The notes under the pieces: generated by a model
What the model was told of the DNA's origin: nothing
Seen by the model: the letters and a program-made list of their open reading frames with translations, nothing else
Database searches by the model: none
Shown here: in pieces, positions 47,368 through 59,100 of the stretch
Layout of the letters: the number at the start of each line of letters is the position of its first letter
Numbering within the stretch: the stretch's first letter is position 1
Translations under genes and position numbers: made by a program
Origin: Turnera subulata
Lineage: Eukaryota > Streptophyta > Magnoliopsida > Malpighiales > Passifloraceae
DNA: 64,000 nucleotides
Assembly: GCA_028386065.3 (NCBI GenBank)
Contig: JAKUCV010007841.1
Location: 92,306 to 156,305, forward strand
Direction: 5' to 3'

Positions 47368-50300
47368 CTAAAGCCAATCATCCATGTATCTAATACCAAT
47401 GGATGCAGTATGACCATCATGCTTCTGTTGTGTGAGCGGCTTAGTCAATGGATCTGCTACATTGTTCTCAGAAGGAACTTTGCACAGTCTGACATCACCT
47501 CTATCAATGATCTCTCTAATAAGATGATAGCGTCGGAGTATATGTTTGGATCTCTGGTGGTATCTAGGTTCTTGAGCCTGTGCGATTGTCCCATTGTTGT
47601 CACAATAGAGCTCAATCAGACTGTCAATACTAGAAACCACCCGAAGTTCAGTTACGAACTTCTTAATCCAAACAGCCTCTTTCGCTGTATCTGAGGCAGC
47701 TATGTACTCAGCCTCAGTTGTAGAGTCAGCAACTGTCTCTTGCTTTGAACTCTTCCATCATACAGCACCACCTCCAAGACAAAACACATAACTTGACTGC
47801 GATCTAAAATCATCCCTGTCAGTTTGGAAGCTAGCATCTGTGTAACCCTTTACAATAAGCTCATCAACGCTTCCATATACAAGGAATGCATCCTTAGTCC
47901 TTCTCAAGTACTTAAGGATGTTCTTAACCGCTGTCCAGTAACTTTCACCGGGATCAGATTAATTTCTGCTTGTGACACTTAAAGCATATGCGACATCCGA
48001 TCGAGTACATAGCATGGCATACATGATAGATCCTATTGCTGATGCATAAAGAATCTTACTCATTCGCTCTCTCCTTAGATGTACTAGGACATTGATTCTT
48101 TGAGAGAGATACGCCATGTGACATGGGCAAGAAACCTTTCTTGGAATCTTGCATGCTAAACCTCTTTAGCACCTTGTCAATATATGTACTTTGACTTAGC
48201 CCAAGAAGCCTTTTGGATCTATCTCTATAGATCTTTATACCTAGCACGTAGGCAGCTTCTCCTAAGTCCTTCATTGAGAAAATCTTTCCTAACCAAGTCT
48301 TTACAGACTGTAGTGTTGGAATATCATTCCCAATGAGAAGAATGTCGTCAACATACATAACAAGAAAACGACATTGCTCCCACTAACCTTCTTGTAAACA
48401 CATGGCTCATCTTCATTTTTAATGAAACCAAACTGTTTGATTACTTCATCAAAATGAATATTCCAACTCCTAGAAGCTTTCTTTAATCCATAAATGGATC
48501 TTTGCAACTTGCATACCTTGTTAGCATTTTCTAGAGTGACAAAACCTTCAGGTTGTGTCATGTACACATCCTCTAAAAGATTCCATTAAGGAAAGCGGTT
48601 TTGACATCCATTTTCCATATCTTATAATCATGGTATGCTGCTATAGCCAATAGAATCCGGATGGATTTAACCATGGCAACTAGTGAGAAAGTTTCATCAT
48701 AGTCAATACCATGAACTTGTTTGAAACCTTTCGTAACCAATCGCCCTTTAAAGGTAATCACATTACCATCCATGTCGGTCTTTTTCTTAAAGACCCACTT
48801 GCACCCAATAGGTTTTACCCCTTCAGGTGGATCAACCAAGGTCCATACCTTGTTTTCATACATGGATTCCATCTCCGAATTCATGGCTTCTAGCCACTTC
48901 TTAGAGTCTGGACCCGTAATAGCCTGCTGATAGGAAGTGGGCTTATCCTCTTCTATGAGCATCACGTCTCCAGTATGAGTCATAAGAAATCCATATCTCT
49001 CAAGCTCATGCCGAGTCCTATCAGACCTACGTAGTCCATGTGTTACAGGCACAGGATTTTCACCCACAACATCTTGTGGTTCCTGTCCTTGTTCCATCTC
49101 AACCTCTATACCTCGAACTTCTTTGAGTTCTATCTTTCTCCCACTGATCTTTCTAGAAATAAATTCTCTTTCTAGAAAAATAGCAGTACGAGCAACAAAC
49201 ACTTTGTGCTCTGTGGGATTATAGAAATAATATCCTTTAGTTTCCTTAGGATATCCAACAAAGAGGCACTTGACGGATTTAGGGTCGAGTTTATCTGATG
49301 CTTCTCGTCTCACGAAAGCCTCACAACCCCAAATCCTCATAAAAGACAAATTGGGATGCCTCCTTGTCCATATCTCATATGGTGTCTTTTCAACTGATTT
49401 AGATGGAACACAATTAAGTGTAAAGGCAGCACTTAATAATGCATGTCCCCAAAATGAAGAATGAAGGTCAACTTGACTCATCATAGAACGAACCATGTCT
49501 AACAAAGTTCTATGCCTCCTTTCAGATACACCATTCCATTGAGGTGTACCTGGTAGAGTAAGTTGTGATACAATACCACATTGCTTTAGATGATCAAGAA
49601 AATCTCGGTCTAAGTATTCACCTCCTCGATCAGATCGAAGCATTTTAATACTCTTGCCGAGTTGATTCTGTACTTCACTCTTGAATTCTTTGAACTTTTC
49701 AAAGGATTCTAACTTGTGTTTCATAAGATACACATAGCCATATTTACTGTAATCATCAGTAAATGTAATGAAGTACTGAAAACCACTTCTAGCCTGTGTT
49801 GACATAGGTCCACATACATCAGAATGTATAAGACCTAACAAGTCCGAAGCTCTTTCACCTTTACCAGCAAAAGGAGCCTTCGTCATTTTGCCTAATAAAC
49901 ATGACTCACATGTCTCATATGATTCTAAATCAAATGAGTTTAAAAGTCCAGCTTTATGGAGTTTAGAAATACGAGTCTCGTTTATATGGCCCAAACGACA
50001 ATGCCAAAGGTAGGTTTCATTAGAATCGCTTAATCTAACCTTCTTCGTATTAATGTTATAGATTGGTGTTTTTAGGTTTATAACATACAAACCATTGCTT
50101 AAATATGCACCACCATAATAAATATCGTTGAAATAAATAGAACAATAATTGTTCTTTATTACAAATGAAAAACCTTTCTTGTCCAGACAAGAAACATAAA
50201 TCAAATTCCTACTTATGGTAGGAACATAATAACAATCGTCAAGTTCTAAAACGAAACCACTCGGTAGGGGTAGATGGTAAGTCCCTACGGCTAATGCAGC

Positions 50301-50537
50301 AACTCTTGCTCCATTTCCAACGCTCAGGTCTATCTCTCCCTTTGCTAATCTTCTACTCTTTCTCAGTTCCTGTACATTTACACAAATGTGAGAACCACAT
50401 CCGGTATCTAATACCCATGATGCAGAGATAGAGATATTAGCTTCTATAACAAAAATACCTGAAGTGGAAGTCTTACCACCAGCTCGAATCAACAGTTCTA
50501 AGTGTGTGACCCTGTAGGCACTTGTAACATTTGGCAA
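47368..50537 (-). pseudogene. Copia pol: protease, integrase, reverse transcriptase, RNase H
   Basis: The first frame (50537-48573, 654 codons) starts inside the LTR (MPNVTSAYRVTHLELL) and runs into the protease (WVLDTGCGSHICVN), the pre-integrase region (LWHCRLGHINETRI, ESCLLGKMTKAPF), the DDE integrase (LIHSDVCGPM, MLRSDRGGEYLD, GVSERRHRTLLDMVR) and the start of RT (CKWVFKKKTDMDG, WKMDVKTAFLNGIF). Two further frames carry MTQPEGFVTLENANKVC and the active site YVDDILLIGND (48567-48056). RNase H residues (LIELYCDNNGTIAQAQEP, RSKHILRRYHLI) lie at 47640-47368. Gag is absent. Frameshifts near 48570 and 48360 and lesions around 48050-47640 disable it. Confidence 0.92.
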
Positions 50538-51343
50538 TAATCGTAAAATCTCATTTTACAATTATAAACAATGAGCGGCGTCTAGCAACACATCATTGCT
50601 ACCCAAACGACAAGATCAGTACTGATTCATTATGCCTCGGAACATGTCATCGTCCTTTCGTCCCATTATCAAGATCAAACACGAGACATGGAATACGTCA
50701 ATCTCGTATAAGTTTATTCTAAGTTTCTTGATCCCCGAGTTAACTGTGTAAAACGGATACTAATGATATCACCATATCTCATAATCCGAGTATGGCCATG
50801 CATTTACAGTTCAACTCTATCAAGAGGCCTATCTGATAATATATACCCGTTATAAGGGTTGGACGAATCCCATCTTGATCATACAAAACCCACTATACAT
50901 TATATCATATACCCAATGACTACACTTAGGTCTACTCAGTTACGAATAGCCAAGAGAAATATCAAAGTATATGACTCACATGTTGGGAACCTTGATGATC
51001 TCAGGTCTAAGGACAATACATACAAGAACCACTAATGACAATCACATAACGTTCCATGTAGTGTTCTTATGTTGGGTCAGTCCAGTCCACAAGTTCTCTA
51101 ACTTGTACCCGTATGTAGAATTTATATCTCATATAATTCTCATCATACTCTAGTCTTAATTTATTATTACAACCCATCCATAATAATAATCGACTAGGGA
51201 CGTTTAAGAATATACAATTTTCTAGGGTTATAAATATGTGCAAGCGTTTATCACATAAACATATTTATTGGAATAACCTTAATGTATTTACATGACTATG
51301 TACAATCATCCATTGATTGGCTTTTGGGCATATTACACTAACA
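50493..51343 (-). repeat. 5' LTR of the copia element (truncated)
   Basis: It matches 46517-47353 with few changes and ends with CTAACA before GGGTC. The section corresponding to 45857-46516 of the other LTR is missing, replaced directly by protease coding sequence. Confidence 0.9.
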
Positions 51344-53007
51344 GGGTCAACAAAGAGAGGAAAGGAAAATGCATTGGGCGAGCTGGTCCCGTATGTGTCG
51401 CCCAACACAAGTAGGGGGCCTTGGTTTTCGGGATTTACACTCCTTCAATTTGGCAATGCTATCTAAGCAGCTATGGCGATTATTGCAGGATTCTACCTCC
51501 TTTTTGGCTCAATTATATCATCACAAATACACTAAGCATAAACCCTTTATGGAGCTCAAGGCTCATCCAACCATGAGCTTCACTTTCCGCAGTATATTGG
51601 CCACTAGGGAGTTTGTGAAGGAAAGAGCAATGTGGAGGGTTGGAACAGGACACAACATAAGAATTTGGGAAGACAGGTGGCTCCCGGAACAAAACGAGGG
51701 CAAACTATGGACCCACAATCAGTCCAATTATGCTTTGCAGGTGGTCAATGACCTGATGCTTCCTGGGGAGCAGACTGGAATGAAGTAGTCATCAAACAGA
51801 CTTTCCTACCCTTTGAAGCTGAACAAGTTCTCTGCATTCCTCTTGCACCTGGTTTCAGACTAGACACCCTCTATTGGAAATACACTAAAAAAGGATTGTT
51901 TGCAGTCCGTAGCGCGTACCACGCTATTTTCCAAAAACTTCAAGCGCAACAGGCAGAAACCAGCGGCAGCAACTCACATGACGAAATTCCCTGGAATCGG
52001 GTCTGGAACTTGACACTTCCACCAAAAGTTCCGCATTTTTTCTGGAGGGCTCTGCATAATAATCTTGCCACAAAAGCAAATCTAATTCGCCGAGGTATGT
52101 CCCTTGATCCTTCTTGCCCAAGGTGTGGCCATCAAATGGAAACGCTGCTACATATTCTTTTCGAGTGTCCCTGGTCGACTACCTTATGGGAGGGACTCAA
52201 TCCGTCATGGTGGAGACACGGGGCCACTTCCCATGCTCACTCACTGCAAGAATGGTTCGTCAAAGTCTTGAAAGCTGATACCTCAGAGGATATAGATCGT
52301 TGGATTATGCTTCTTTGGGGCATTTGGTATGCTAGAAATATCCTCATTTTTTAAGGCAAAGACAGTTCTGTGCAACAAATAATAGCTATGGCTATGACTA
52401 TTCTGAACAACTACATTCAATGCAATTTTGTGGCTGATGTTGATCCGCCCAGGGCACCTCCTACTTTGATTGCCAAGATGTGGCAGCCACCACCTTACGG
52501 GAAATACAAGCTGAATGTGGACGCAGGTCCTTTTGGTCTGTCTGGCTGTGGACTTGGTCCTGTTGTCCGCGACTCAAAAAGTGCTATTATGATGATTGCG
52601 TACACCAGACTTGCTCCGCAGTTATCGATTGAAATTGCTGAAGCACAAGCCCTTCTGTTCGGTGTTCATTGGGCTGCCTCACTCGGGTATATGGAGTTAG
52701 AAGTGGAATCAGACTGCCTTAGCATAATTCAAGAGTTGCACTCTAGCCACAAGTCTGCATCCTATATGGGACTCCTGTTATCACAAGTCTACTCCACTGC
52801 AAGCTGTTTACGGTCTTTTTCGTTTAAGCATATCGCTCGTTTATGTAATAAGGTTGCACTGCCCATTTAGCTAGATACTGTAACACTGAATCAGTCTTGC
52901 TCGATCTTTTCCCCGAGAATATTGAGCTATTAGCTGTGGCAGATGTAACCCCTCTTACATAAATGAAAGCTCGTCCCGTTCTTCAGGAAAAAAAAAAAAA
53001 AAAAAAA

Positions 53008-53418
53008 CTTCAGCCCATGCCTTTTCCAGCTAGCATTGTGGAATTAACTCTCTTCATAAAACGAACCAACCAATCATCATCAGGACACAAATGACATTAT
53101 GAAATTAATCTTCTCTCATGCCAATTAGCTAAAAATCTAAATTGTATCCAAACAGAAATCACTATAGCACCCTATCATGGATATATTGAATGTTAGGTTA
53201 CAAAAATTATACAAAATTGAGTATAATAAGGTGAATCACAACAAAATCAATTGGAACCAAGCAAGAATATCCTGGTGGTGTAGCCCATATGTTGTTGGAA
53301 CACCAAATAAATTGTGGTAGAAATGGAAAAAGGGAAAATTTCGGAGTTTTTTTTTTTTTTATAATGGGAAAAGGGCCTAAAAGGGAAAATTTGCGTCATG
53401 AAACAGCTTTATCTGAGT
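53008..53418 (+). promoter_or_regulatory. Upstream region of the amidohydrolase gene
   Basis: This follows the right LINE target duplication. It is AT-rich with a T13 run at 53350-53363 shortly before the start codon. No clear TATA box at a fixed distance. Together with 41836-42717 it formed the original intergenic region of the divergent gene pair. Confidence 0.45.
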
Positions 53419-53668
53419 ATGGCGTCAAGGTTGTTAAAACCTTTGACTTCAACCGCCAGTTACCCGTTGAGTTGCCACTCTTCACTGCCTCCCATTTCTC
53501 TACAACCACTAGTACCCTCCTCCTCCTCCTCCTCTAGAAGAAGAAGAAGAAGGCCAGCAACCCAACTCCTCGCTGCAAAAATGGCCGCAACTGAAGCCGG
53601 CAATCTACCAGAAATCTCTACCAAAATCATCGATTCACATTTGCATGTGTGGGCATCTCCTCAAGAGG

Positions 53669-53713
<45 letters not shown>

Positions 53714-56453
53714 CCTAAGCTTTTCTTCTTCTATTCAATTGAAAAGTATTGAAAGTTGAAAGTTGTCTTTCATTTCCTTTTCCTTGTATCTGTTTTAAGT
53801 TTGATTCTTTTGGCGGGTGGTATACTATAGGCTGCACAAAAATACCCTTACTTCCCTGGCCAAGAACCTACTTTACCCGGACATCTAGATTTCTTGCTTG
53901 AGGTACGCCCGCCCTTTTATGTTTGTGTCGATTTCCTGTAGAAGTTTATGCAATTCTTCTGCATGTGAGGAGAGATTTCTTTTAGCTTTACAATCTTTGC
54001 GGTAAGTTTCTTCTTACGGATAGCTTAACCAATTGTGTTACTTTCCTGCAGTGTATGGAAGAAGCAGGTGTGGATGGTGCACTTATTGTCCAGCCTATTA
54101 ACCATAAGTTTGACCATTCTTTAGTAACAAGGTAGGTTATGGTTAGATTTCTCTAGCAGTACATCTAAGATGCTAGCTATAACCTCAACTTTTTTAGAAA
54201 ACTCCCAGAAAATTAGCATGAAGTATCTGAGGTACCTCATAATTAAGGGGGTGCAGTATGTAGTCTGCTGAAGAACTGGAAACCATACGGATCTTTTTAA
54301 TTGTAGCCAGGATAAACGATTAGAAACAAAGTTAAAACTGAACCTAGATTCGAATTTTAGCATGATTCTTCGATGATCTATTGATCATGTATCATGCTAT
54401 GATCAAGTTAGTGGCTATCATGCCACAGGAGCTGACACTCTATCGAATAAGCATACAATGGATGGTATTTCGTTTGATTTCAATTCTCCTTTTTTTATTA
54501 AATCTTAATCATCTCCTTTCAAAATGCTTTTAACTATCACCTCATGCCCACCTTTATCACTGGACAGCGTCCTGAAGAAATATCCAACCAATTTTGTTGG
54601 TTGTTGTCTTGCAAATCCTGCAGAAGATGGAAGTGGATTTGATCAGCTTGAACAACTTGTCATTAAGGTCCTTTCTGGCTGTACTATAACTGTACCACGA
54701 TCTTCAGAAAATTCTTCTTGACTCCTTTCTCCTTTTGCTTTATACTAGGATGGTTACCGTGCTGTTCGTTTCAATCCATATCTGTGGCCATCTGGTCAAA
54801 AGGTATTGATATCCCTGAAAGCTGCTTAGTGCTCTGAATTGGTGTCTTCTGATTCAGGAAGCTCAGTATGTAGGAATCAGCATTGATAAGACTGTGTTAC
54901 CTTTCTTCTCAAGCTCTGAACTGTAGGTTGCTTTTTTTGCTAGAACCAGTAGTCAGAGAATACATTTTAGTCTTTGATTCAAATGTTCAGGTTCTGATTT
55001 CAGTTGCTTCCACTCATTAGTATATGGTAGATCCTCTGTTTGAGTTGATTAGGGCCTAAGTCCACTTTTCGTAGTTCAGCACCATAAACAAGTCATAACT
55101 GGTCTGGTTTTGCTTGTAATTTCTAGCTAAATAATTAGTCTCGGTTCGCATATATTCATACCAGGTAAGCATATCAGGAAATCAAATTAGATTTATGAAA
55201 TTGATAATCCGTGCAGATGACAAATGATGTTGGCAAGGCATTATTTTCCAGAGCAGGAAGACTTGGAGTACCTGTTGGTTTCATGTGTATGAAGGTAGAA
55301 TCTTCTAATATGCTTATCTTCCACACAAAACTTTTAGAAACGAATAGAAAAAGTCGCCTATTTTCTTATTCCGTACAATATGCACTCAACTTCAGCTCTA
55401 AAATAGTCTTGACTTGACAACACAGTGGTTGTTTGCAATCGCTTAAGATTTCATTCACATCATAATCTTTTCAGGGTCTTACCCTTCATCTTCCAGAAAT
55501 TGAGGAGTTATGCACTGAATTTCCTTCTACGGTTGTACTACTTGATCATTTGGGTTTCTGCAAACCCCCATTGTAAGATTTTCCATGCAATTAGACAAAG
55601 TGTTTCCATATTTTGCCTAAATGAAAAGCACATCTGGGTATATCTGTGCATAACATCTTGCAGGAACGATGAAGAAAATCTTGCATTCTCTGAGCTCCTA
55701 AAGCTATCCAGATTCCCACAGGTATGACTCGGTATTCTTAATTGCACTGAAACTCCAGTTTATTTTGCCTCATAGTTATTAGGCCATCAATGACGGTCTA
55801 GACTGGCTTAATAACTTGAATATCAATTACAGGAAGCATGAAAAAAGCAGCACAGGTCTTTTGCTGCTTCTGTCCTTCTTATTCTTTTAAACGTTGCTGC
55901 TCCTATCCTTCAGTTTTCTTTTTAGCCATTGATATTCTCATCCTTCAATGCCTCTCTTCTTGTTGTTTCTGTCCCTAACCATAAGAGCTCCACCGGTTTA
56001 GTTATCTGCTTGGATAGCTCGTGTCATTTAGAGTGTACCCAAATGACATCACTTATCTTTAAATTGTATAATGAAACTTCATATTGCAGGTATACATAAA
56101 ATTCAGTGCCCTCTTCAGGGTGTCAAGAATGTCATTTCCATATCAGGATCTGTCGCCTCTTCTTTCCCAAGTTATCTCCAGCTTTGGAGCTAACAGAGTG
56201 ATGTGGGGCAGGTAACCATTTTTCTTCTATCACAAATCCAGAAAATAAAGTTGAAGGATCTCGTAGAAACCTTGATGCAAGTTCGGTCTATTTTTCCAGT
56301 GACTTCCCATTTGTTGTCCCTGAATGCGGTTATAAAGGGGCGAAAGGAGCAGTCTCATCTATTGCCAATCAAGTTCCTTTGTCATCCTCCGACTTGGAGT
56401 GGATCATGGGTAAAACAGTGGCACAACTCTTCCAAGATCAATGGCTTGCCTGA
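53419..56453 (+). CDS. Amidohydrolase-2 family metal-dependent hydrolase
   Basis: Ten exons: 53419-53667, 53831-53902, 54052-54131, 54568-54667, 54749-54802, 55217-55294, 55475-55572, 55664-55721, 56090-56211 and 56300-56453, all GT-AG and phase-consistent, giving 354 residues. The metal-binding IIDSHLHVW (His74, His76) opens a TIM-barrel hydrolase domain; LLDHLGF (Asp235, His236) and WGSDFPFV (Asp305) near the end fit the amidohydrolase-2 (PF04909) pattern. Related enzymes hydrolyse or decarboxylate small cyclic or aromatic acids; the substrate here is unknown. Residues 1-54 are Ser/Pro/Arg-rich with five to seven consecutive Arg and look like an organelle-targeting leader; a second in-frame ATG (53581, MAATEAGN) would give a leaderless form. 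An ATG at 53398 is also in frame, but I prefer 53419 (MASRLL). It faces away from CYP20-2 across the LINE nest. Confidence 0.92.
53669..53709. repeat. TA microsatellite at the first splice donor
   Basis: About 19 TA units begin immediately within the donor sequence GTATGTATATATA of intron 1 of the amidohydrolase gene. Confidence 0.95.
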
Positions 56454-57895
56454 ACAATATCAACAATGAATCTAAATCCAGATGCAAGTATGCGAATGCG
56501 ATAGCCTCCTAGTGTCCTCCTTTAAATCTAAGCATCTTAGAAAATGCTTATTTTCCTGGCTAGACACTGGTTTGATTAAATTTGCATGGTGCCCTTCATC
56601 CTTTTCTGTTCTATTTTTTTTTTTAATGTTTCCATGGAGTCTTGGCTACTCTTGAAGATATTGAATCAGTTAATATGCAGCGGCATAGCAAGATCCTGGA
56701 GCTATGAGTAGAAAGTCCTAACCTCAACCAAATCCCAAGTGGTTGGCTTGTGATTTTGTCGTGAAGGAATAGAAACCCGCTTCCATACCAATGACAGTTC
56801 AACTACTTGAAACAGACTTACATTTTATGTCACAAAACTAAATTAATAGAGGTTTACAGATGTGGTGGTTCTTGATAGTGATAAACTCAGGTAGTGAGCG
56901 GTGAAGAAGAAGTTGCAAGTAATTAACCGTGAGTGGGAACTACTTAACTCTCTGTCTCTAAAAGGTGGACGTAGTATAATCATGGACTGGAATTTGTAAT
57001 TAAGGAAGGTTTCCCCGTTGAAGCATATGCAGTTTTCAGAAAATTGGAAAAGGATGGCTGCTCACTGAACAATTGCTGCTACAATGTGATTATACCAATT
57101 GGGTACTACAGCTTCCATCAAATGATGACATTCTCCTTTGAAAAAAAACTACTAGCTTCTGCTGAAAGTGATAAAAGAAGGCTGTGCCTGTGAGAAGAGA
57201 AGACAATTTAGTTAGACAGATAAGATTACCATCAAATTGGATCGTTGTAGTCTTCTCTAAACTTGCTAAGCTTATTGTTATTGATCTTCAAGCTGAAAGC
57301 TTTTTATAGCCTTCGCACATTCCCAATATGAAGAATCTTTGTTTGTCCCAAGTTTGTATGTATGGAATCTTTGCTTGTCCCAAATTTTCCCTATTGTATG
57401 TCTCCTAACAAATGTATTTTCCTCTTGGCAAACAAAACTCTTCCACTACCCTGCCGCCGCCGCCGCCTCACTCAATGGCGGCATCTGCAGAAATAACCCA
57501 CGTATTCACGAAATATGAAGTCAGACAAATTTAACTCATTTTGCTTCGCTTCTTAAATGATAATTTATACTATTATTTAACTTTCTCAATTTTATTTATT
57601 ATATCCCCAAACGTTTACAATTTGCCCCTCAATTTTCAAAAACTTTTTTAAAAAATAAAAATTAGGACAATCTTCAAAGTTAATTTTTATGACCAAATTA
57701 ATTTTTGTAAGAAGTCTGAGATATTGATATTATACGAACTGCAGCATAATGAAAGTTGTTACTATTTCTTTCCTAAAAAAAAAAGTTGTTACTATTTCAC
57801 TTTAATTTTCACTAATAACTGGAAGGACCGCGCAATGACTGATTTTGGGAGTGAGAATCTGAGATGGAAAAAATGCTTTTGTAACAAAAAAAATT
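56454..57895. other. Downstream region of the amidohydrolase gene
   Basis: It contains the 3' UTR of the hydrolase gene and then non-coding sequence up to the Mutator-type terminal repeat. A CCGCCGCCGCC stretch at 57452-57463 stands out in AT-rich DNA. No other gene was recognised. Confidence 0.5.
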
Positions 57896-58080
57896 GGGTC
57901 AATCATATTTTTGGTCCCTGCTTTAAACAATTTTCATCCTTGTGTTACAAAAAGTACAGTTTTCTTCCTCGTGTTGATTTTTTGGAACAATTTTCATTAT
58001 CCACCGAATTTTCGTCCAGAAAATGCTGGCATGTCACTTTTTTTGACACGTTAGCAAAGTGGGGCCCACTTTGAACCGGA

Positions 58081-59100
58081 AATCCCCAACCCATTCTCAC
58101 CCACCCGACCCGTTACACCCCGTGGGTCTTGCCCGTTTTCTGCCTTCACAAAGACAGAATCGCCCTGCGAATTAACCACTGTTCATTCATTCGGATTTGG
58201 AACCCGAAAACGATTTGAGAGCAAAACTTAACACTCTTCCCCGAAACGAAACACCCTAACCCTAAACCAATTGATTTTTTCCCAAATCAATTGACACACA
58301 CATCAATCGATATTTCCCAATTCGATTGATGCGTTAGCTTCCCTAAAATGACCTAACCTCTTATTTCCCCAAATCAATCTTAGTAATCTCAATAACCCAA
58401 AACTCTTTTCCTTTACCCTAACCTTAAACCCAATTTCTTCCCCAAATCGATTGACCCTTTACCCTAATCCTAAACCCAATTTCTTCCCCAAATCGATTGA
58501 CACACGCAATGTTGATGTGTTAAGATACCTAAACCTAAACTCTTCTTCCCTTAAATCGATTCCATAATGCTGATAACCCAAAACCCTTTTTCTTCTCGCG
58601 ACAGAGCATCAAACGGAACGGATTAAATCCCAGGGTTCCAGGTGAAGGTAGTGCAGTAGTGAATCAATAAGGGAGTTGCGGTCGGAAGCTATGTTTCTTC
58701 CTTGCTTTTTGCTGAGCGAAAACGAAGAGTGAAGGAGGGAGATGCTGAGGCGAGAAGGGAAAGAGCATAGAAAGACATTGCAGGTTTGGCATTGAGTTTT
58801 CATGTCACTTTTTAAAAAATTCTGTTGAAAGTGAAGAAATAGAATTTGTGTCTGTACTCCTTTTTTTGGGTTTTTTATAAAAACCGACATGGACAGTATA
58901 ATATACTATTTGGTTTTTTGTCGTGGGTTGTGCAGGGTGTTGTCGACATAGCTGGCTGGAGGTGAAAGTGATTCCAATTCAGTTTAAGAGTTGACATTGC
59001 ATGTGGAAAGCAAGGTGGTCCAACGTGCAGGTGCTTCAAATTTCTAGGTAAACAACAATTCCGTAAAGTAAGAAAATAGTTTGCTTTAAAATTTTATATT
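58081..59100. other. Leader region of the Mutator-like element
   Basis: Non-coding, with two 46 bp copies of a TTTACCCTAA...AAATCGATTGACCC unit at 58412-58503 and further AATCGATTGA words nearby. The 93-codon minus-strand frame at 58609-58890 shows no domain. Confidence 0.55.

Larger units (their letters stand above)
45857..51343 (-). mobile_element. Ty1/copia element with deleted gag and truncated 5' LTR
   Basis: The element is flanked by GGGTC on both sides (45852-45856 and 51344-51348). On the minus strand: a partial 5' LTR (51343-50493), protease, integrase and RT/RNase H, the purine tract CAAGTGGGAGATTG near 47360, and a 3' LTR (47353-45857). The primer-binding site, gag and about 640 bp of the 5' LTR have been removed by one deletion that joins LTR to pol. 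It inserted into the LINE reverse transcriptase gene. Confidence 0.92.
42732..52870 (+). pseudogene. LINE ORF2: endonuclease, reverse transcriptase, RNase H (interrupted)
   Basis: Segments in order: endonuclease (LGLGNAPTIRTLSALVHKHI rebuilt across the MITE site, LFLMETK, CGDFNEILY, SFTWCRR) at 42732-43770; RT (KAPGPDGMPALFFHKCW at 44440, [18 protein letters not shown], then after the mini-LTR IKLDMSKAYDRVEW, GLCQGDPLSPYLF, LFFADDSLLF) to about 45850. After the copia insertion come MHWASWSRMCRPTQVGGLGF, the zinc-binding CPRCGHQMETLLHILFECPW and an RNase H domain (KYKLNVDAGPF, EAQALLFGVHWAA, VESDCLSIIQEL) ending at 52870. Independent lesions include frameshifts near 43770, 44620, 45160 and 45400 and stops near 43370, 45578 and 51788. 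The enzyme would nick target DNA and prime reverse transcription there; this copy is dead. Confidence 0.9.
42732..53007 (+). mobile_element. LINE with poly(A) tail, hosting three nested insertions
   Basis: A 5'-truncated L1-type LINE of about 4.1 kb starts inside the endonuclease domain and ends with about 20 A residues at 52988-53007. It is flanked by a 12-14 bp target duplication. It was later split by a MITE (42770-43175), a mini-LTR (44775-45024) and a copia element (45857-51343). Removing each with one copy of its target duplication restores the LINE reading frame at that junction. Confidence 0.93.
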
